A DNA stretch of 64,000 bases, taken from Streptomyces griseomycini. Lineage in GTDB: Bacteria > Actinomycetota > Actinomycetes > Streptomycetales > Streptomycetaceae. The position numbers were made by a program, and so were the translations under genes. Each line of letters starts with the position of its first letter. Within the stretch, counting starts at the first letter, position 1. The stretch is taken from assembly GCF_014203535.1 (NCBI RefSeq), contig NZ_JACHJI010000013.1, positions 62,001 through 126,000 on the forward strand, read 5' to 3'. The notes beneath the pieces are model-generated. The model made no database searches. It was given only the letters and a program-made list of their open reading frames with translations, and was not told the DNA's origin. Of the stretch, positions 50,473 through 59,063 are shown piece by piece.

Positions 50473-52587
50473 TCAGGCCGGGTCGGGCTCCTCGGCGACG
50501 ACGAACTCGCACCACACGCACTTGCCGCCGCCGCGCGCCTCCACTCCCCACACGTCCGTGAGCGTCTCGACCAGGAGCAGGCCCCGGCCGGAGACGCCCG
50601 ACTCCCCCGCCTCGCGGCGGCGCGGCAGGGCGCTGGAGGAGTCCTCGACCTCCACGCGCAGCCTCCGCTCGCTGCCGGTGAGGGCCCTGAGGGTGACGAC
50701 CGCGGCGCCCTCGGTGTGCATCAGGGCGTTGGTGATCATCTCGTCGGCGACCAGTTCGACCTCGTCGGCGCGGTCCTGCGCGCCCCAGGAGCCGACCGCC
50801 GTACGGATCATGCGCCGGGCCTCGGAGAGGGCCTCGGGGTCACCGGGCGCCACGTGCTGCTGGAGCCGGCCGCCGGAGCGCGGGCTGTCCAGGGCGCGGC
50901 GGCGCAGCAGGAGCAGGGCCACGTCGTCGTCGCCGCGGCGTTCCTCGGCCACGTCGATGAGCCGGTCGGCGAGCTCGCGCACGTCGCCGGGGCCGGCGGT
51001 GATGAGCGCGGCGAGGGTCTCCATGCCGTCGTCGAGGTCGGCGCCGGGCTGCTCGACCAGCCCGTCGGTGCACAGCAGCAGGGTGTCGCCGGGGTCGAGC
51101 TCCATGGTGGCGACCGGGTAGTCGAGCTGCCCGAACTCGGCGGACAGGCCGAGCGGCAGCCCGCCGGGGACGGAGACGCGGTGGCAGGAGCCGTCGGTGC
51201 GCCGTACCAGCGGGTCGATGTGGCCGGCCCGGACCACCTGGAGCACTCCGGTGGACAGGTCGGCCTCGGCGTAGAGGCAGGTCGCGGAGCGGTCGGTGTC
51301 GAGCTCGTGCAGGAAGACGGAGGCACGGGCCATCACGGTGGCCGGCGGGTGCCCCTCGGCGGCGTAGGCGCGCAGCACGATGCGCAGCTGCCCCATGACG
51401 GCGGCGGCGTGGGTGTCGTGGCCCTGGACGTCGCCGATGACGGCGCCGACCCGGCCTCCCCCGGAGGGGGTGCCCCCGGGCAGCGGGATCAGGTCGTACC
51501 AGTCACCGCCGATGTCCCGGCCGACGGAGCCGCCGATGGTGGCGGCCCGGTAGCGCACGGCGACGTCGGCGCCGGGCACGCTGGGTATGGTGCGCGGCAG
51601 CATGGCCTGCTGCAGGCCCCGGGCGAGGTCCATCTCCTGCTCGTAGAACATCGCGCGCTGCAGGCTCTGGGCGATGCTGCTGCCCAGGGCGACCAGGATG
51701 TTGCGCTCCTCGGCGGAGAAGCCGCGCCGGTCGCTGTAGAGCAGGCCCACGCCGCCGATGGGGCGGGCCTGGACGATGAGCGGCAGGTAGGCCGCGGAGG
51801 TGATGTTCAGCCCGGTGATGCCCTGCCACAGCTGCGGGTAGTGCTCGGCGAACTCCTCCGGGGACTCGATGAAGCGCGGGCTGAGGGTGCGCACCGCCTC
51901 GCTCATCGGGTACGGCTCGTCGATCCGGGTGATCTCGGTGCCCGGCACGTGGCTGCCTTCGGGTCCGTCCGCGACGAGCCGGATCCGGCCGGCCTCGACC
52001 AGGCCCATGACCAGGCTGGTGGCACCCAGGTGGGTGAGCCCGTGGGTGTCCTTGAGGACGTCGATGACGTCCTGCACGGTACGGGCGTGGGCGAGGGCGG
52101 CGGTGGTGAGCTGGACGACGTTCGTCTGCCGGCGGCGGGCGTCCGCCTGGGCGGCCTGCTCGCGCCTGGCCTCGCTGTCGCCGAGTTCCCGGGTGGCGTC
52201 CCGGACGATGCCGATGATGCGGCGGGGCCGTCCGGTCTCGTCACGGCGGATGTAGCCCTGGGTGTGGGTCCAGCGCAGGGAGCCGTCGCGGCAGCGGACC
52301 CGGAAGTAGGCGCCGTAGTTCTCGCTGCCGTCCTTCAGCGCCTGCGACACGGCGGTGTCCAGACGCCGGGCCTCGCCCGGCGGCACCCGCTTCCCCAGGC
52401 TCTCGGGGCGGTCGTCGTACTCGTCGGGGCGCACGTCGAAGATCTCGTGCGCCTGGGCGTCCATCTGCATCACCCCGGTGTCCAGGTCCCAGTCGAAGCT
52501 CCCCATGCGGTTGAGCGCCAGGATCGGATCCGGGTGGTCCGGCCAGTCGTCCGGGAGTGACAGGGCGCTCGCTCCCCGATCAGCCAT
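50473..52587 (-). CDS. PAS-GAF-PP2C (SpoIIE-like) phosphatase with C-terminal HATPase (anti-sigma-kinase-like) domain
   Basis: A 704-aa signalling protein. PAS domain about 20-135 (MGSFDWDLDTGVMQMDAQAH), GAF about 155-310 (YLPLIVQARPIGGVGLLYSD), PP2C/SpoIIE about 330-555 (metal motifs GGDWYD, DVQGHD, and LLLCTDGLVE then GDDDVALLLL), HATPase_c about 575-695 (VADEMITNALMHTEG, GRGLLLVE). Such proteins can dephosphorylate anti-anti-sigma factors and bind or phosphorylate them through the ATPase domain. Start at 52587 with AAGGTGGG upstream. It is divergent from the lipase maturation factor gene. Confidence 0.92.
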   Translation of the reverse strand: MADRGASALSLPDDWPDHPDPILALNRMGSFDWDLDTGVMQMDAQAHEIFDVRPDEYDDRPESLGKRVPPGEARRLDTAVSQALKDGSENYGAYFRVRCRDGSLRWTHTQGYIRRDETGRPRRIIGIVRDATRELGDSEARREQAAQADARRRQTNVVQLTTAALAHARTVQDVIDVLKDTHGLTHLGATSLVMGLVEAGRIRLVADGPEGSHVPGTEITRIDEPYPMSEAVRTLSPRFIESPEEFAEHYPQLWQGITGLNITSAAYLPLIVQARPIGGVGLLYSDRRGFSAEERNILVALGSSIAQSLQRAMFYEQEMDLARGLQQAMLPRTIPSVPGADVAVRYRAATIGGSVGRDIGGDWYDLIPLPGGTPSGGGRVGAVIGDVQGHDTHAAAVMGQLRIVLRAYAAEGHPPATVMARASVFLHELDTDRSATCLYAEADLSTGVLQVVRAGHIDPLVRRTDGSCHRVSVPGGLPLGLSAEFGQLDYPVATMELDPGDTLLLCTDGLVEQPGADLDDGMETLAALITAGPGDVRELADRLIDVAEERRGDDDVALLLLRRRALDSPRSGGRLQQHVAPGDPEALSEARRMIRTAVGSWGAQDRADEVELVADEMITNALMHTEGAAVVTLRALTGSERRLRVEVEDSSSALPRRREAGESGVSGRGLLLVETLTDVWGVEARGGGKCVWCEFVVAEEPDPA

Positions 52588-52854
52588 GGGCCCACCTTGC
52601 CAGGATTCGTCCGATTCCTCGACCGCTGCGCCGAAAGAGCGGGGTGCCCGGCACGGCCGCCGTCCGTGAGGGAAGACGTCGCGGAGGCTTCCGAGGATGC
52701 GGCCCGCCGTCACGGCCTTCGGGGATCTGTGCGACTCCTGCGCCACTTCTGCGCGCTTCCTCCACGCGGGTCGCACGGGCCGCACGGTGGTATACGGAGG
52801 GTCACGGGGTCCGCGGAGGGTCCGGGGGGACAATGGAGGAAGGAGCGCAGTGCC

Positions 52855-54276
52855 GTGGAGTGGTTCGTCGCGTCCGACTACTGGCTGGCCCGGCTGGTCT
52901 TCCAGCGGTCGCTGGCCGGGCTGTACCTGGTCGCGTTCCTGGCGGCGGCGCTGCAGTTCCGTGCGCTGATCGGGGAGCGCGGCATGCTGCCGGTGCCGCG
53001 CTTCACGGCGCGGGTGCCGGCGCGCCGGTCGCCGAGCCTGTTCCACCTGCACTACTCGGACCGGTTCTTCGCGCTGTGCGCGTGGGCCGGCTGTGCGGTG
53101 TCGGCGGCGCTGCTCGCGGGGCTGGACTCGTTGCTTCCGCTGTGGGGCGGGATGCTGCTGTGGCTGGTGCCGTGGGCGCTGTACCTGTCGATCGTCAACG
53201 TCGGGCAGACCTGGTACTCGTTCGGCTGGGAGTCGCTGCTGCTGGAGGTCGGCTTCCTCGCCGTCCTCCTCGGCAACGACGAGGTGGGCCCGCCGGTCGT
53301 GGTGCTGTTCCTGCTGCGGTGGATCCTGTTCCGCGTCGAGTTCGGCGCGGGGCTGATCAAGATGCGCGGCGACGCGTGCTGGCGGAAGCTGACCTGCCTG
53401 GACCACCATCACGAGACGCAGCCGATGCCGGGGCCGCTGAGCTGGTTCTTCCACCACCTGCCGAAGCCGCTGCACCGGGTGGAGGTGGCCGCGAACCACG
53501 TCACCCAGCTCGTCGTGCCGTTCCTGCTGTTCGCGCCGCAGCCGGTCGCCACGGCCGCCGCCGCGCTGATGATCGTCACCCAGCTGTGGCTGGTGCTGTC
53601 GGGCAACTTCGCCTGGCTGAACTGGATCACGATCGTGCTGGCCCTGTCGGCGATCGCGTTCCCGGCCGATCCGCCGGACGTGCCCGGCGCGCCGCTGTGG
53701 TACGTGGTGGTCGTCCTCGCGGTGTCCGCGCTGCTGCTCGGCCTCTCGTACCGGCCGGTGCGCAACATGCTCTCCCGCCGCCAGGTGATGAACCGCTCCT
53801 TCGACCCGCTGCACCTGGTCAACACCTACGGGGCGTTCGGCAGCGTCAGCCGGGTCCGGTACGAGGTGGTGATCGAGGGCACGGCGGACGAGACGGCCCG
53901 GGAGGACGGCGACTGGCGGGAGTACGAGTTCAAGGGCAAGCCGGGCGATCCGCGGCGCTGGCCGCGCCAGTTCGCCCCGTACCACCTGCGGCTCGACTGG
54001 CTGATGTGGTTCGCCGCGCTGTCGCCCGCGTACGCCGGGCCGTGGTTCGGCGCGCTGGTGGAGCGCCTGCTGGAGAACGACCGCGACACGCTGAGACTGC
54101 TGCGCCGCTCCCCCTTCCCGCCGGACGCGCCGCCCCGGTACGTCCGCGCCCGCCTGTTCCGCTACCGGTACACGACCTGGCGGGAGCTGCGGGAGACGGG
54201 CGCGTGCTGGGAGCGGACGTACGTGCGGGAGTTCCTGCCGCCGACCCGGCTGGCCCAGGCGGCTCAGAGGCCGTAG
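52855..54276 (+). CDS. Lipase maturation factor family protein
   Basis: A 473-aa integral membrane protein with about eight helices in its first ~310 residues (WLARLVFQRSLAGLYLVAFL and onward) and a soluble C-terminal part with the family block RVRYEVVIEGTADETAREDG then EYEFKGKPGDPRRWPRQFAP. WYSFGWESLLLEVGFLAVLL and RVEFGAGLIKMRGDACW are highly conserved. In animals LMF1/2 help fold lipases; the bacterial role is not established. GTG start at 52855 with AAGGAG 9 bases upstream. It overlaps the convergent amidohydrolase gene by 13 bases. Confidence 0.9.
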   Translation: MEWFVASDYWLARLVFQRSLAGLYLVAFLAAALQFRALIGERGMLPVPRFTARVPARRSPSLFHLHYSDRFFALCAWAGCAVSAALLAGLDSLLPLWGGMLLWLVPWALYLSIVNVGQTWYSFGWESLLLEVGFLAVLLGNDEVGPPVVVLFLLRWILFRVEFGAGLIKMRGDACWRKLTCLDHHHETQPMPGPLSWFFHHLPKPLHRVEVAANHVTQLVVPFLLFAPQPVATAAAALMIVTQLWLVLSGNFAWLNWITIVLALSAIAFPADPPDVPGAPLWYVVVVLAVSALLLGLSYRPVRNMLSRRQVMNRSFDPLHLVNTYGAFGSVSRVRYEVVIEGTADETAREDGDWREYEFKGKPGDPRRWPRQFAPYHLRLDWLMWFAALSPAYAGPWFGALVERLLENDRDTLRLLRRSPFPPDAPPRYVRARLFRYRYTTWRELRETGACWERTYVREFLPPTRLAQAAQRP

Positions 54277-55103
54277 ACGCGGGTGGCGGTGGTCGCGAAG
54301 AACTGTCGGCGCCCGGTGTCGCCGAGGTCCCGGGTCAGCGCCCGCGCGGTGGCGAGGACGTCGCCGTACGCCGCCGCCAGGGTGCACACCGGCCAGTCCG
54401 AGCCGAACATCAGCCGGCCGGGTCCGAAGGCGTCCAGCACGACGTCGGCGTACGGGCGCAGGTCGTCGGTGCGCCAGGAGGCCGGGTCGGCCTCGGTGAC
54501 CAGGCCGGAGAGCTTGCACACCGTGTTGGGCAGGGCGGCCAGGGCGCGGACGCCGGACGCCCAGGGTTCGAGCGTGCCCGAGGCGACGGGGGGCTTGCCC
54601 GCGTGGTCGAGGACGAAGGTGAGCCGCGGCAGTGCCGCGGCCGCCCGGACGCACGCCGGAAGCTGGTGCGGCCGCACCACCAGGTCGTACACGAGCCCCG
54701 CGTCGGCCACGGCGGCGAGCCCGCGCCGTACGTCCGGTCGCAGCAGCCACTCGGGGTCGGGCTCCCCCTGGACCTGGTGGCGGATGCCCTTCAGACACCG
54801 TCCGCCGGGCAGTGCGCGCAGCCGGGCCAGTTCGTCCGTGACGTCGGGGCGGGTGAGGTCCGTCCAGCCGACGACGCCGGCGATCAGCTCGTGCGCGTCG
54901 GCGAGGGCCAGGAGCTCCGGGGTCTCCTCCGGGACGGTGACCGTCTGGACGAGGACGGTGCGTTCGACCCCGGCCGCCCTCGCCTCGGACGCGAGGTCGG
55001 CCGGGGTGAAGTTCCGGCGCAGGGGCCGGAGTCCGGGGCCGGTGATCCAGTCCTGGTCGCGGACGGACAGGTCCCAGACGTGGTGGTGCGCGTCGACGGT
55101 CAC
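54264..55103 (-). CDS. Amidohydrolase-2 family lactonase, probable L-fuconolactonase
   Basis: A 279-aa TIM-barrel hydrolase of the COG3618 group. Metal/catalytic motifs DAHHHVWDLS (residues 4-13), FVLDHAGKPP and MFGSDWPVC are present. Relatives open sugar lactones (L-fucono-1,5-lactone, L-rhamnono-lactone). It is the last gene of a coupled operon with a dehydrogenase, SDR and dehydratase that fit the same pathway. The GTG at 55103 overlaps the upstream stop (GTGA). Specificity for L-fucose rather than another 6-deoxy sugar is inferred. Confidence 0.87.
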   Translation of the reverse strand: MTVDAHHHVWDLSVRDQDWITGPGLRPLRRNFTPADLASEARAAGVERTVLVQTVTVPEETPELLALADAHELIAGVVGWTDLTRPDVTDELARLRALPGGRCLKGIRHQVQGEPDPEWLLRPDVRRGLAAVADAGLVYDLVVRPHQLPACVRAAAALPRLTFVLDHAGKPPVASGTLEPWASGVRALAALPNTVCKLSGLVTEADPASWRTDDLRPYADVVLDAFGPGRLMFGSDWPVCTLAAAYGDVLATARALTRDLGDTGRRQFFATTATRVYGL

Positions 55104-56092
55104 GGCGGCTCCTCGGCGGGGACGGGGGCGTCGGGCGGCAGCAGGCCGGTGTCGCGCAGCTCCTGCCAGAAGGCGGCGGGCACCGGGGTGGCGAACTGGT
55201 CGGCGCAGTCGTGGACCTCGGCCGCCGAGCGGGCGCCGACCAGCACGCTCGCGACCGCCGGGTGGGCGGCGCAGAAGGCCAGGGCGGCGGCGCGCAGGGT
55301 GGTGCCGTGGCGTGCGGCGGCTTCCCCGATGCGCAGGGCGCGGTCCAGCAGCGCGGCGGGGGCGGGCGCGTAGTCGTACGTGGCGCCCGGCCGGGGGTCC
55401 GCGAGCAGACCGGAGTTGAAGGCGCCGCCGACGACGACGGACGTGCCGTGTTCCCGGGCGGCGGGCAACAGCGCGGTCAGGGCGCTCTGGTCGAGCAGGG
55501 TGTGGCGGCCGGCGCACAGGACGACGTCGACGTCGGTGTCGCGGACGAAGCGGGTGAGCATCGCGGTCTGGTTCATGCCGGCGCCGATCGCCCCGACGAC
55601 GCCCTGGGAGCGGAGCTCCTCCAGGGCCGGGTAACCCTCCCGGAAGGCCTGTTCGGCGTGGTCGTCGGGATCGTGGAGGTAGACGACGTCGACGCGGTCC
55701 AGGCCGAGGCGTTCCAGGCTCGCCTCCAGGGTGCGCCGTACGCCGTCGGCGCTGAAGTCCCAGACCCGGCGGTGGGTGGCGGGCACGGCGAAGCCGTGGG
55801 CGAGGTCGTCGCCGCCGGTACGGGCGGGTTCGAGGCGGCGGCCCACCTTGGTGGACACGGTGTACCGCTCGCGCGGGTGCTCGCGCAGGGCCGCGCCGAG
55901 GCGGCGTTCGGCCAGGCCGATGCCGTAGTGCGGGGCGGTGTCGAAGTAGCGGATGCCGCGCCGCCAGGCGGCCCGCACCGCCTCGTGCGCCTCCTCCTCG
56001 CCGACCTCGGAGTACAGGTTGCCGATCCCGGAGCTGCCGAAGGCCAGGCCGGTGACCTCGACGCCGCTGCGGCCGAGCCGCCGCCGGTTCAC
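55100..56092 (-). CDS. Aldo/keto reductase, probable L-fucose dehydrogenase
   Basis: A 330-aa AKR with NAD(P) dependence. The tetrad is visible: Asp in YFDTAPHYG, its Tyr, Lys in VSTKVGRR, and His in VVYLHDPDDHAEQA. C-terminal FCAAHPAVASVLVGARSA is the cofactor site. It resembles D-threo-aldose/L-fucose 1-dehydrogenases, which oxidise L-fucose to its lactone. GTG start at 56092, four-base overlaps on both sides. Context supports the first step of the pathway. Confidence 0.88.
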   Translation of the reverse strand: MNRRRLGRSGVEVTGLAFGSSGIGNLYSEVGEEEAHEAVRAAWRRGIRYFDTAPHYGIGLAERRLGAALREHPRERYTVSTKVGRRLEPARTGGDDLAHGFAVPATHRRVWDFSADGVRRTLEASLERLGLDRVDVVYLHDPDDHAEQAFREGYPALEELRSQGVVGAIGAGMNQTAMLTRFVRDTDVDVVLCAGRHTLLDQSALTALLPAAREHGTSVVVGGAFNSGLLADPRPGATYDYAPAPAALLDRALRIGEAAARHGTTLRAAALAFCAAHPAVASVLVGARSAAEVHDCADQFATPVPAAFWQELRDTGLLPPDAPVPAEEPP

Positions 56093-56853
56093 CGGCCCGC
56101 CGGGCGCGGCCGCAGGCCCTGCATGCCGCCGTCGACCGCGAGGGCGGTGCCGGTGGTGGCGCCGGACAGGGGGCTCGCGAGGTAGGCGATGGCACCGGCG
56201 ACCTCGGCGGCCGAGACCAGGCGGCCGGTGGGCTGGCGGGCCTCGAGGGCGGCGCGTTCGGCGGCCGGGTCGTCGGCCGCGTCGAGCAGCCGGCCGACCC
56301 AGGGGGTGTCGACCGTGCCCGGGTTGACGCAGGTGACGCGGATGCCCTCGTGGACGTGGTCGGCGGCCATGGCGAGGGTGAGGGAGTACACGGCGCCCTT
56401 GGTGGCGCTGTACAGGGCCCGCTGCGGCAGGCCGGCGGTGGCGGCGACGGAGCAGGTGTTGACGATCGCCGCGTGCGCGGAGGCGCGCAGGTGCGGAAGG
56501 CAGGCGCGGGCGGTGCGGACCATGCCGAGGACGTTGACGTCGAAGACGCGGTGCCATTCGTCGTCGGAGTTGGTCTCCACGGTGCCCCGCGCGCCGACGC
56601 CGGCGTTGTTGACCAGTACGTCGAGGACGCCGTGGCCCCCGAGGCCGTCCACGGCGGCGGCCACCGCCGCGCGCACCGAGGCGTCGTCGGAGACGTCGGC
56701 GCGGTACCCGGTGAGGGGCGCGCCGACGGACGAGGGGTCCAGGTCGAGGACGGCCACCCGGGCGCCGCGCTCCGCCAGGAGGTCCGCCGCGGCCCGGCCG
56801 ATGCCGGAGGCTCCGCCGGTGACCAGGGCCGTCAGGCCCTCGAAGTCGCTCAT
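56089..56853 (-). CDS. Short-chain dehydrogenase, probable 2-keto-3-deoxy-L-fuconate dehydrogenase
   Basis: A 254-aa classical SDR: cofactor loop TGGASGIGRA (residues 13-22), NNAG motif VLVNNAGVGARG, catalytic Ser in TCSVAAT, and YSATK. C-terminal TGTALAVDGGMQGL is standard. It is coupled to the dehydratase (ATGA) upstream and the AKR (GTGA) downstream. The pathway position, oxidation of the keto-deoxy acid, is inferred from the operon. Confidence 0.9.
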   Translation of the reverse strand: MSDFEGLTALVTGGASGIGRAAADLLAERGARVAVLDLDPSSVGAPLTGYRADVSDDASVRAAVAAAVDGLGGHGVLDVLVNNAGVGARGTVETNSDDEWHRVFDVNVLGMVRTARACLPHLRASAHAAIVNTCSVAATAGLPQRALYSATKGAVYSLTLAMAADHVHEGIRVTCVNPGTVDTPWVGRLLDAADDPAAERAALEARQPTGRLVSAAEVAGAIAYLASPLSGATTGTALAVDGGMQGLRPRPAGR

Positions 56854-58196
56854 GCCGCCTGCTCCTTCTCCTTCTGCGTGTCCGGGTCGGCGGCCCAGAA
56901 GGCGCCGTCGGGGTAGGTGAACCGGGCGAGGGACTCCGGTCGCATGGCGGCCGAGAAGCCCGGTGCGCGCGGGGCCGTGTAGCGGCCGTCGCGGATCACC
57001 ACGGGGTCGAGGAAGTGGTCGTGCAGGTGGTCGACGTACTCGATGACGCGGTCCTCGGTGGTGCCGGTCAGGGCCACGTAGTCGAACATCGACAGGTGCT
57101 GGACGAGCTCGCACAGGCCGACCCCGCCGGCGTGCGGGCACACCGGTACGCCGAACTTGGCGGCGAGCAGCAGGACGGCCAGGTTCTCGGGGACGCCGCC
57201 GACGCGGGCCGCGTCGATCTGGACGACGTCGAGGGCGCCGGCCTGGAGGAGCTGCTTGAAGACGACCCGGTTCTGCACGTGCTCGCCGGTGGCCACCCGC
57301 ACCGGGGCGACGGCCCGGCGGACGGCCGCGTGGCCGAGGACGTCGTCGGGGCTGGTGGGTTCCTCGATCCAGTACGGGTCGAACGCGGCGAGCGCCCCGG
57401 TCCAGCGGATCGCCTCGGCCACGTCCCAGCGCTGGTTGGCGTCGAGCGCGATGCGCACGTGGGGTCCGACGGCCGCGCGGGCGACCCGGCAGCGCCGGAC
57501 GTCGTCCTCCAGGTCGGCCCCGACCTTGAGCTTGATCTGCCGGAAGCCGTCGGCGACCGCCCGCGCGGCGAGCCGGGCCAGTTTGTCGTCGTCGTAGCCG
57601 AGCCAGCCGGGCGAGGTGGTGTACGCGGGGTAGCCGTGCTCCAGCAGCCGGGCCGTGCGCTCCCCGGCGCCCTCCCGGCCGCGGCGCAGGAGGGCCAGGG
57701 CCTCCTCGGGGGTGAGGGCGTCGGTGAGGTAGCGGAAGTCGACCTGGCGGACGAGCCACGCGGGGTCGGCCTCGGCGAGCAGCCGCCACAGCGGCTTGTC
57801 CGCGCGTTTGGCGGCCAGGTCCCACAGGGCGTTGACGACCGCGCCGATCGCCATGTGCATCACGCCCTTCTCGGGCCCGAGCCAGCGCAGCTGGCTGTCG
57901 CCGACCAGGTCGCGGTTCAGGACGGAGGGGTCGGCGCACAGCTCGTCGGCGGACCGTCCGACCAGGTGGCCGCGGAGCGCCTCGATGGCGGCGACCTGGA
58001 CGTCGTTGCCCCGCCCGATGGTGAACGCGAACCCGTGCCCCTCGTGGCCGTCGGCGGCGTCGGTGCGCAGGACGACGTAGGCGGCCGAGTAGTCGGGATC
58101 GGGGTTCATCGCGTCGGACCCGTCGAGTCCGCGCGAGGTGGGGAAGCGGACGTCGTACGTGTCGACGGCGGTGACGCGGACGGGGTGCGGGGGCAC
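56850..58196 (-). CDS. Enolase-superfamily dehydratase, probable L-fuconate dehydratase
   Basis: A 448-aa TIM-barrel acid-sugar dehydratase. DTYDVRFPTSRGLDGSDAMN near the start is characteristic of L-fuconate dehydratases. The catalytic Lys lies in FRQIKLKVG; metal ligands are in ALDANQRWD, WIEEPTSPDD and VATGEHVQNR; the His base is in VCPHAGGVGLCE. It removes water from L-fuconate to give 2-keto-3-deoxy-L-fuconate. The GTG at 58196 follows GAAAGG. First gene of the operon, divergent from a GntR regulator. Confidence 0.92.
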   Translation of the reverse strand: MPPHPVRVTAVDTYDVRFPTSRGLDGSDAMNPDPDYSAAYVVLRTDAADGHEGHGFAFTIGRGNDVQVAAIEALRGHLVGRSADELCADPSVLNRDLVGDSQLRWLGPEKGVMHMAIGAVVNALWDLAAKRADKPLWRLLAEADPAWLVRQVDFRYLTDALTPEEALALLRRGREGAGERTARLLEHGYPAYTTSPGWLGYDDDKLARLAARAVADGFRQIKLKVGADLEDDVRRCRVARAAVGPHVRIALDANQRWDVAEAIRWTGALAAFDPYWIEEPTSPDDVLGHAAVRRAVAPVRVATGEHVQNRVVFKQLLQAGALDVVQIDAARVGGVPENLAVLLLAAKFGVPVCPHAGGVGLCELVQHLSMFDYVALTGTTEDRVIEYVDHLHDHFLDPVVIRDGRYTAPRAPGFSAAMRPESLARFTYPDGAFWAADPDTQKEKEQAA

Positions 58197-58293
58197 GGAG
58201 GGCCTTTCGCCGGGTGACGGTGACCGCATACTTATCAGACCACTCGATGAGAAGAACACCCGTCGGACGGGGATTTCCCCGAATGCGCTCCAC

Positions 58294-58308
58294 AGTGGTC
58301 CGACCACT
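58294..58308. promoter_or_regulatory. GntR (FadR-type) operator
   Basis: AGTGGTC-C-GACCACT, a perfect 15-bp palindrome of the TGGT...ACCA type used by FadR-subfamily regulators. It is 44 bases ahead of the GntR start. A further half-site AGACCACT occurs at 58237-58244, near the dehydratase promoter. Confidence 0.65.
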
Positions 58309-58351
58309 TCCGTCGTTAGACTGCGGCGCATCCGGTGAGTGGAGGAGTGGC

Positions 58352-59053
58352 GTGGAGGAGACGGCCCCGCGGAAGGGCACGGTGACGCAGCGCGCCATCG
58401 AGCGGGTCACGGCGATGGTCCGCGAGGGCCTGCTGGAGCCCGGCCAGCGGCTGCCCACCGAGCGGGACCTGGCCGCGCGACTGGGCATCTCCCGCAGCTC
58501 GATGCGGGAGGCGATCCGCGCGCTCACGGTGCTGGGCGTGCTGGAGGCCCGGCACGGCTCGGGCGTCTACGTCACCCGGCTGGAGGCCGGGGACCTGCTG
58601 GAGACCTTCGGGGTCGTGGCCTGTCTGTCGCGCGGGCCGCGCCTGGTGGAACTGCTGGAGGTGCGCCGCGTCCTGGAGTCGGCGGCGACCGCGCTGGCCG
58701 CCGCGCGGATCACGCCGGAGCGGCTGGCCGAGGTCGCGAGGCACCTGGCGGCGATGGACGCCACCGACGACCCGGAGGAGATCCTCGCCCACGACCTGGC
58801 GTTCCACCGCGAGATCGCCGCCGCGGCGGGCAACGAGGCGATGGCCGCGATCCTGGAGGGCCTGTCCTCGCGCACCTTCCGGGCCCGGGTCCGGCGCGGC
58901 CACCAGGAGGAGGGCGCCCTCGACCGCACCCGGCGCGAGCACGCCGCGATCCACCGCGCCCTGGCCGCCCGCGACCCGGAGGCGGCACGGGCGGCGGCGG
59001 CCGCGCACGTGGGCGCGGTGGAGGAGTGGCTGCGCACACGGCCGGGGGCGTGA
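58352..59053 (+). CDS. FadR-subfamily GntR transcriptional regulator of the deoxy-sugar operon
   Basis: A 233-aa regulator. Winged HTH in LPTERDLAARLGISRSSMRE (about 36-55), then an FCD effector domain with metal-ligand residues (LAHDLAFHREIAAAAGNEAM, RREHAAIHRAL). Ligands of this class are often sugar acids or lactones, which fits a fuconate-type inducer. GTG at 58352 with GGAGGAG five bases upstream. It is divergent from the dehydratase gene, with a strong palindrome between. The next gene on the minus strand is a GH38 enzyme converging on it. Confidence 0.9.
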   Translation: MEETAPRKGTVTQRAIERVTAMVREGLLEPGQRLPTERDLAARLGISRSSMREAIRALTVLGVLEARHGSGVYVTRLEAGDLLETFGVVACLSRGPRLVELLEVRRVLESAATALAAARITPERLAEVARHLAAMDATDDPEEILAHDLAFHREIAAAAGNEAMAAILEGLSSRTFRARVRRGHQEEGALDRTRREHAAIHRALAARDPEAARAAAAAHVGAVEEWLRTRPGA

Positions 59054-59063
59054 CGGGCGGGCG

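Noticed and set aside
50473..54798. A minus-strand frame extending the PP2C protein to over 1400 residues
   Set aside because: The PAS domain begins just after the ATG at 52587, which has a ribosome site; upstream translation is the antisense of the lipase maturation factor gene.
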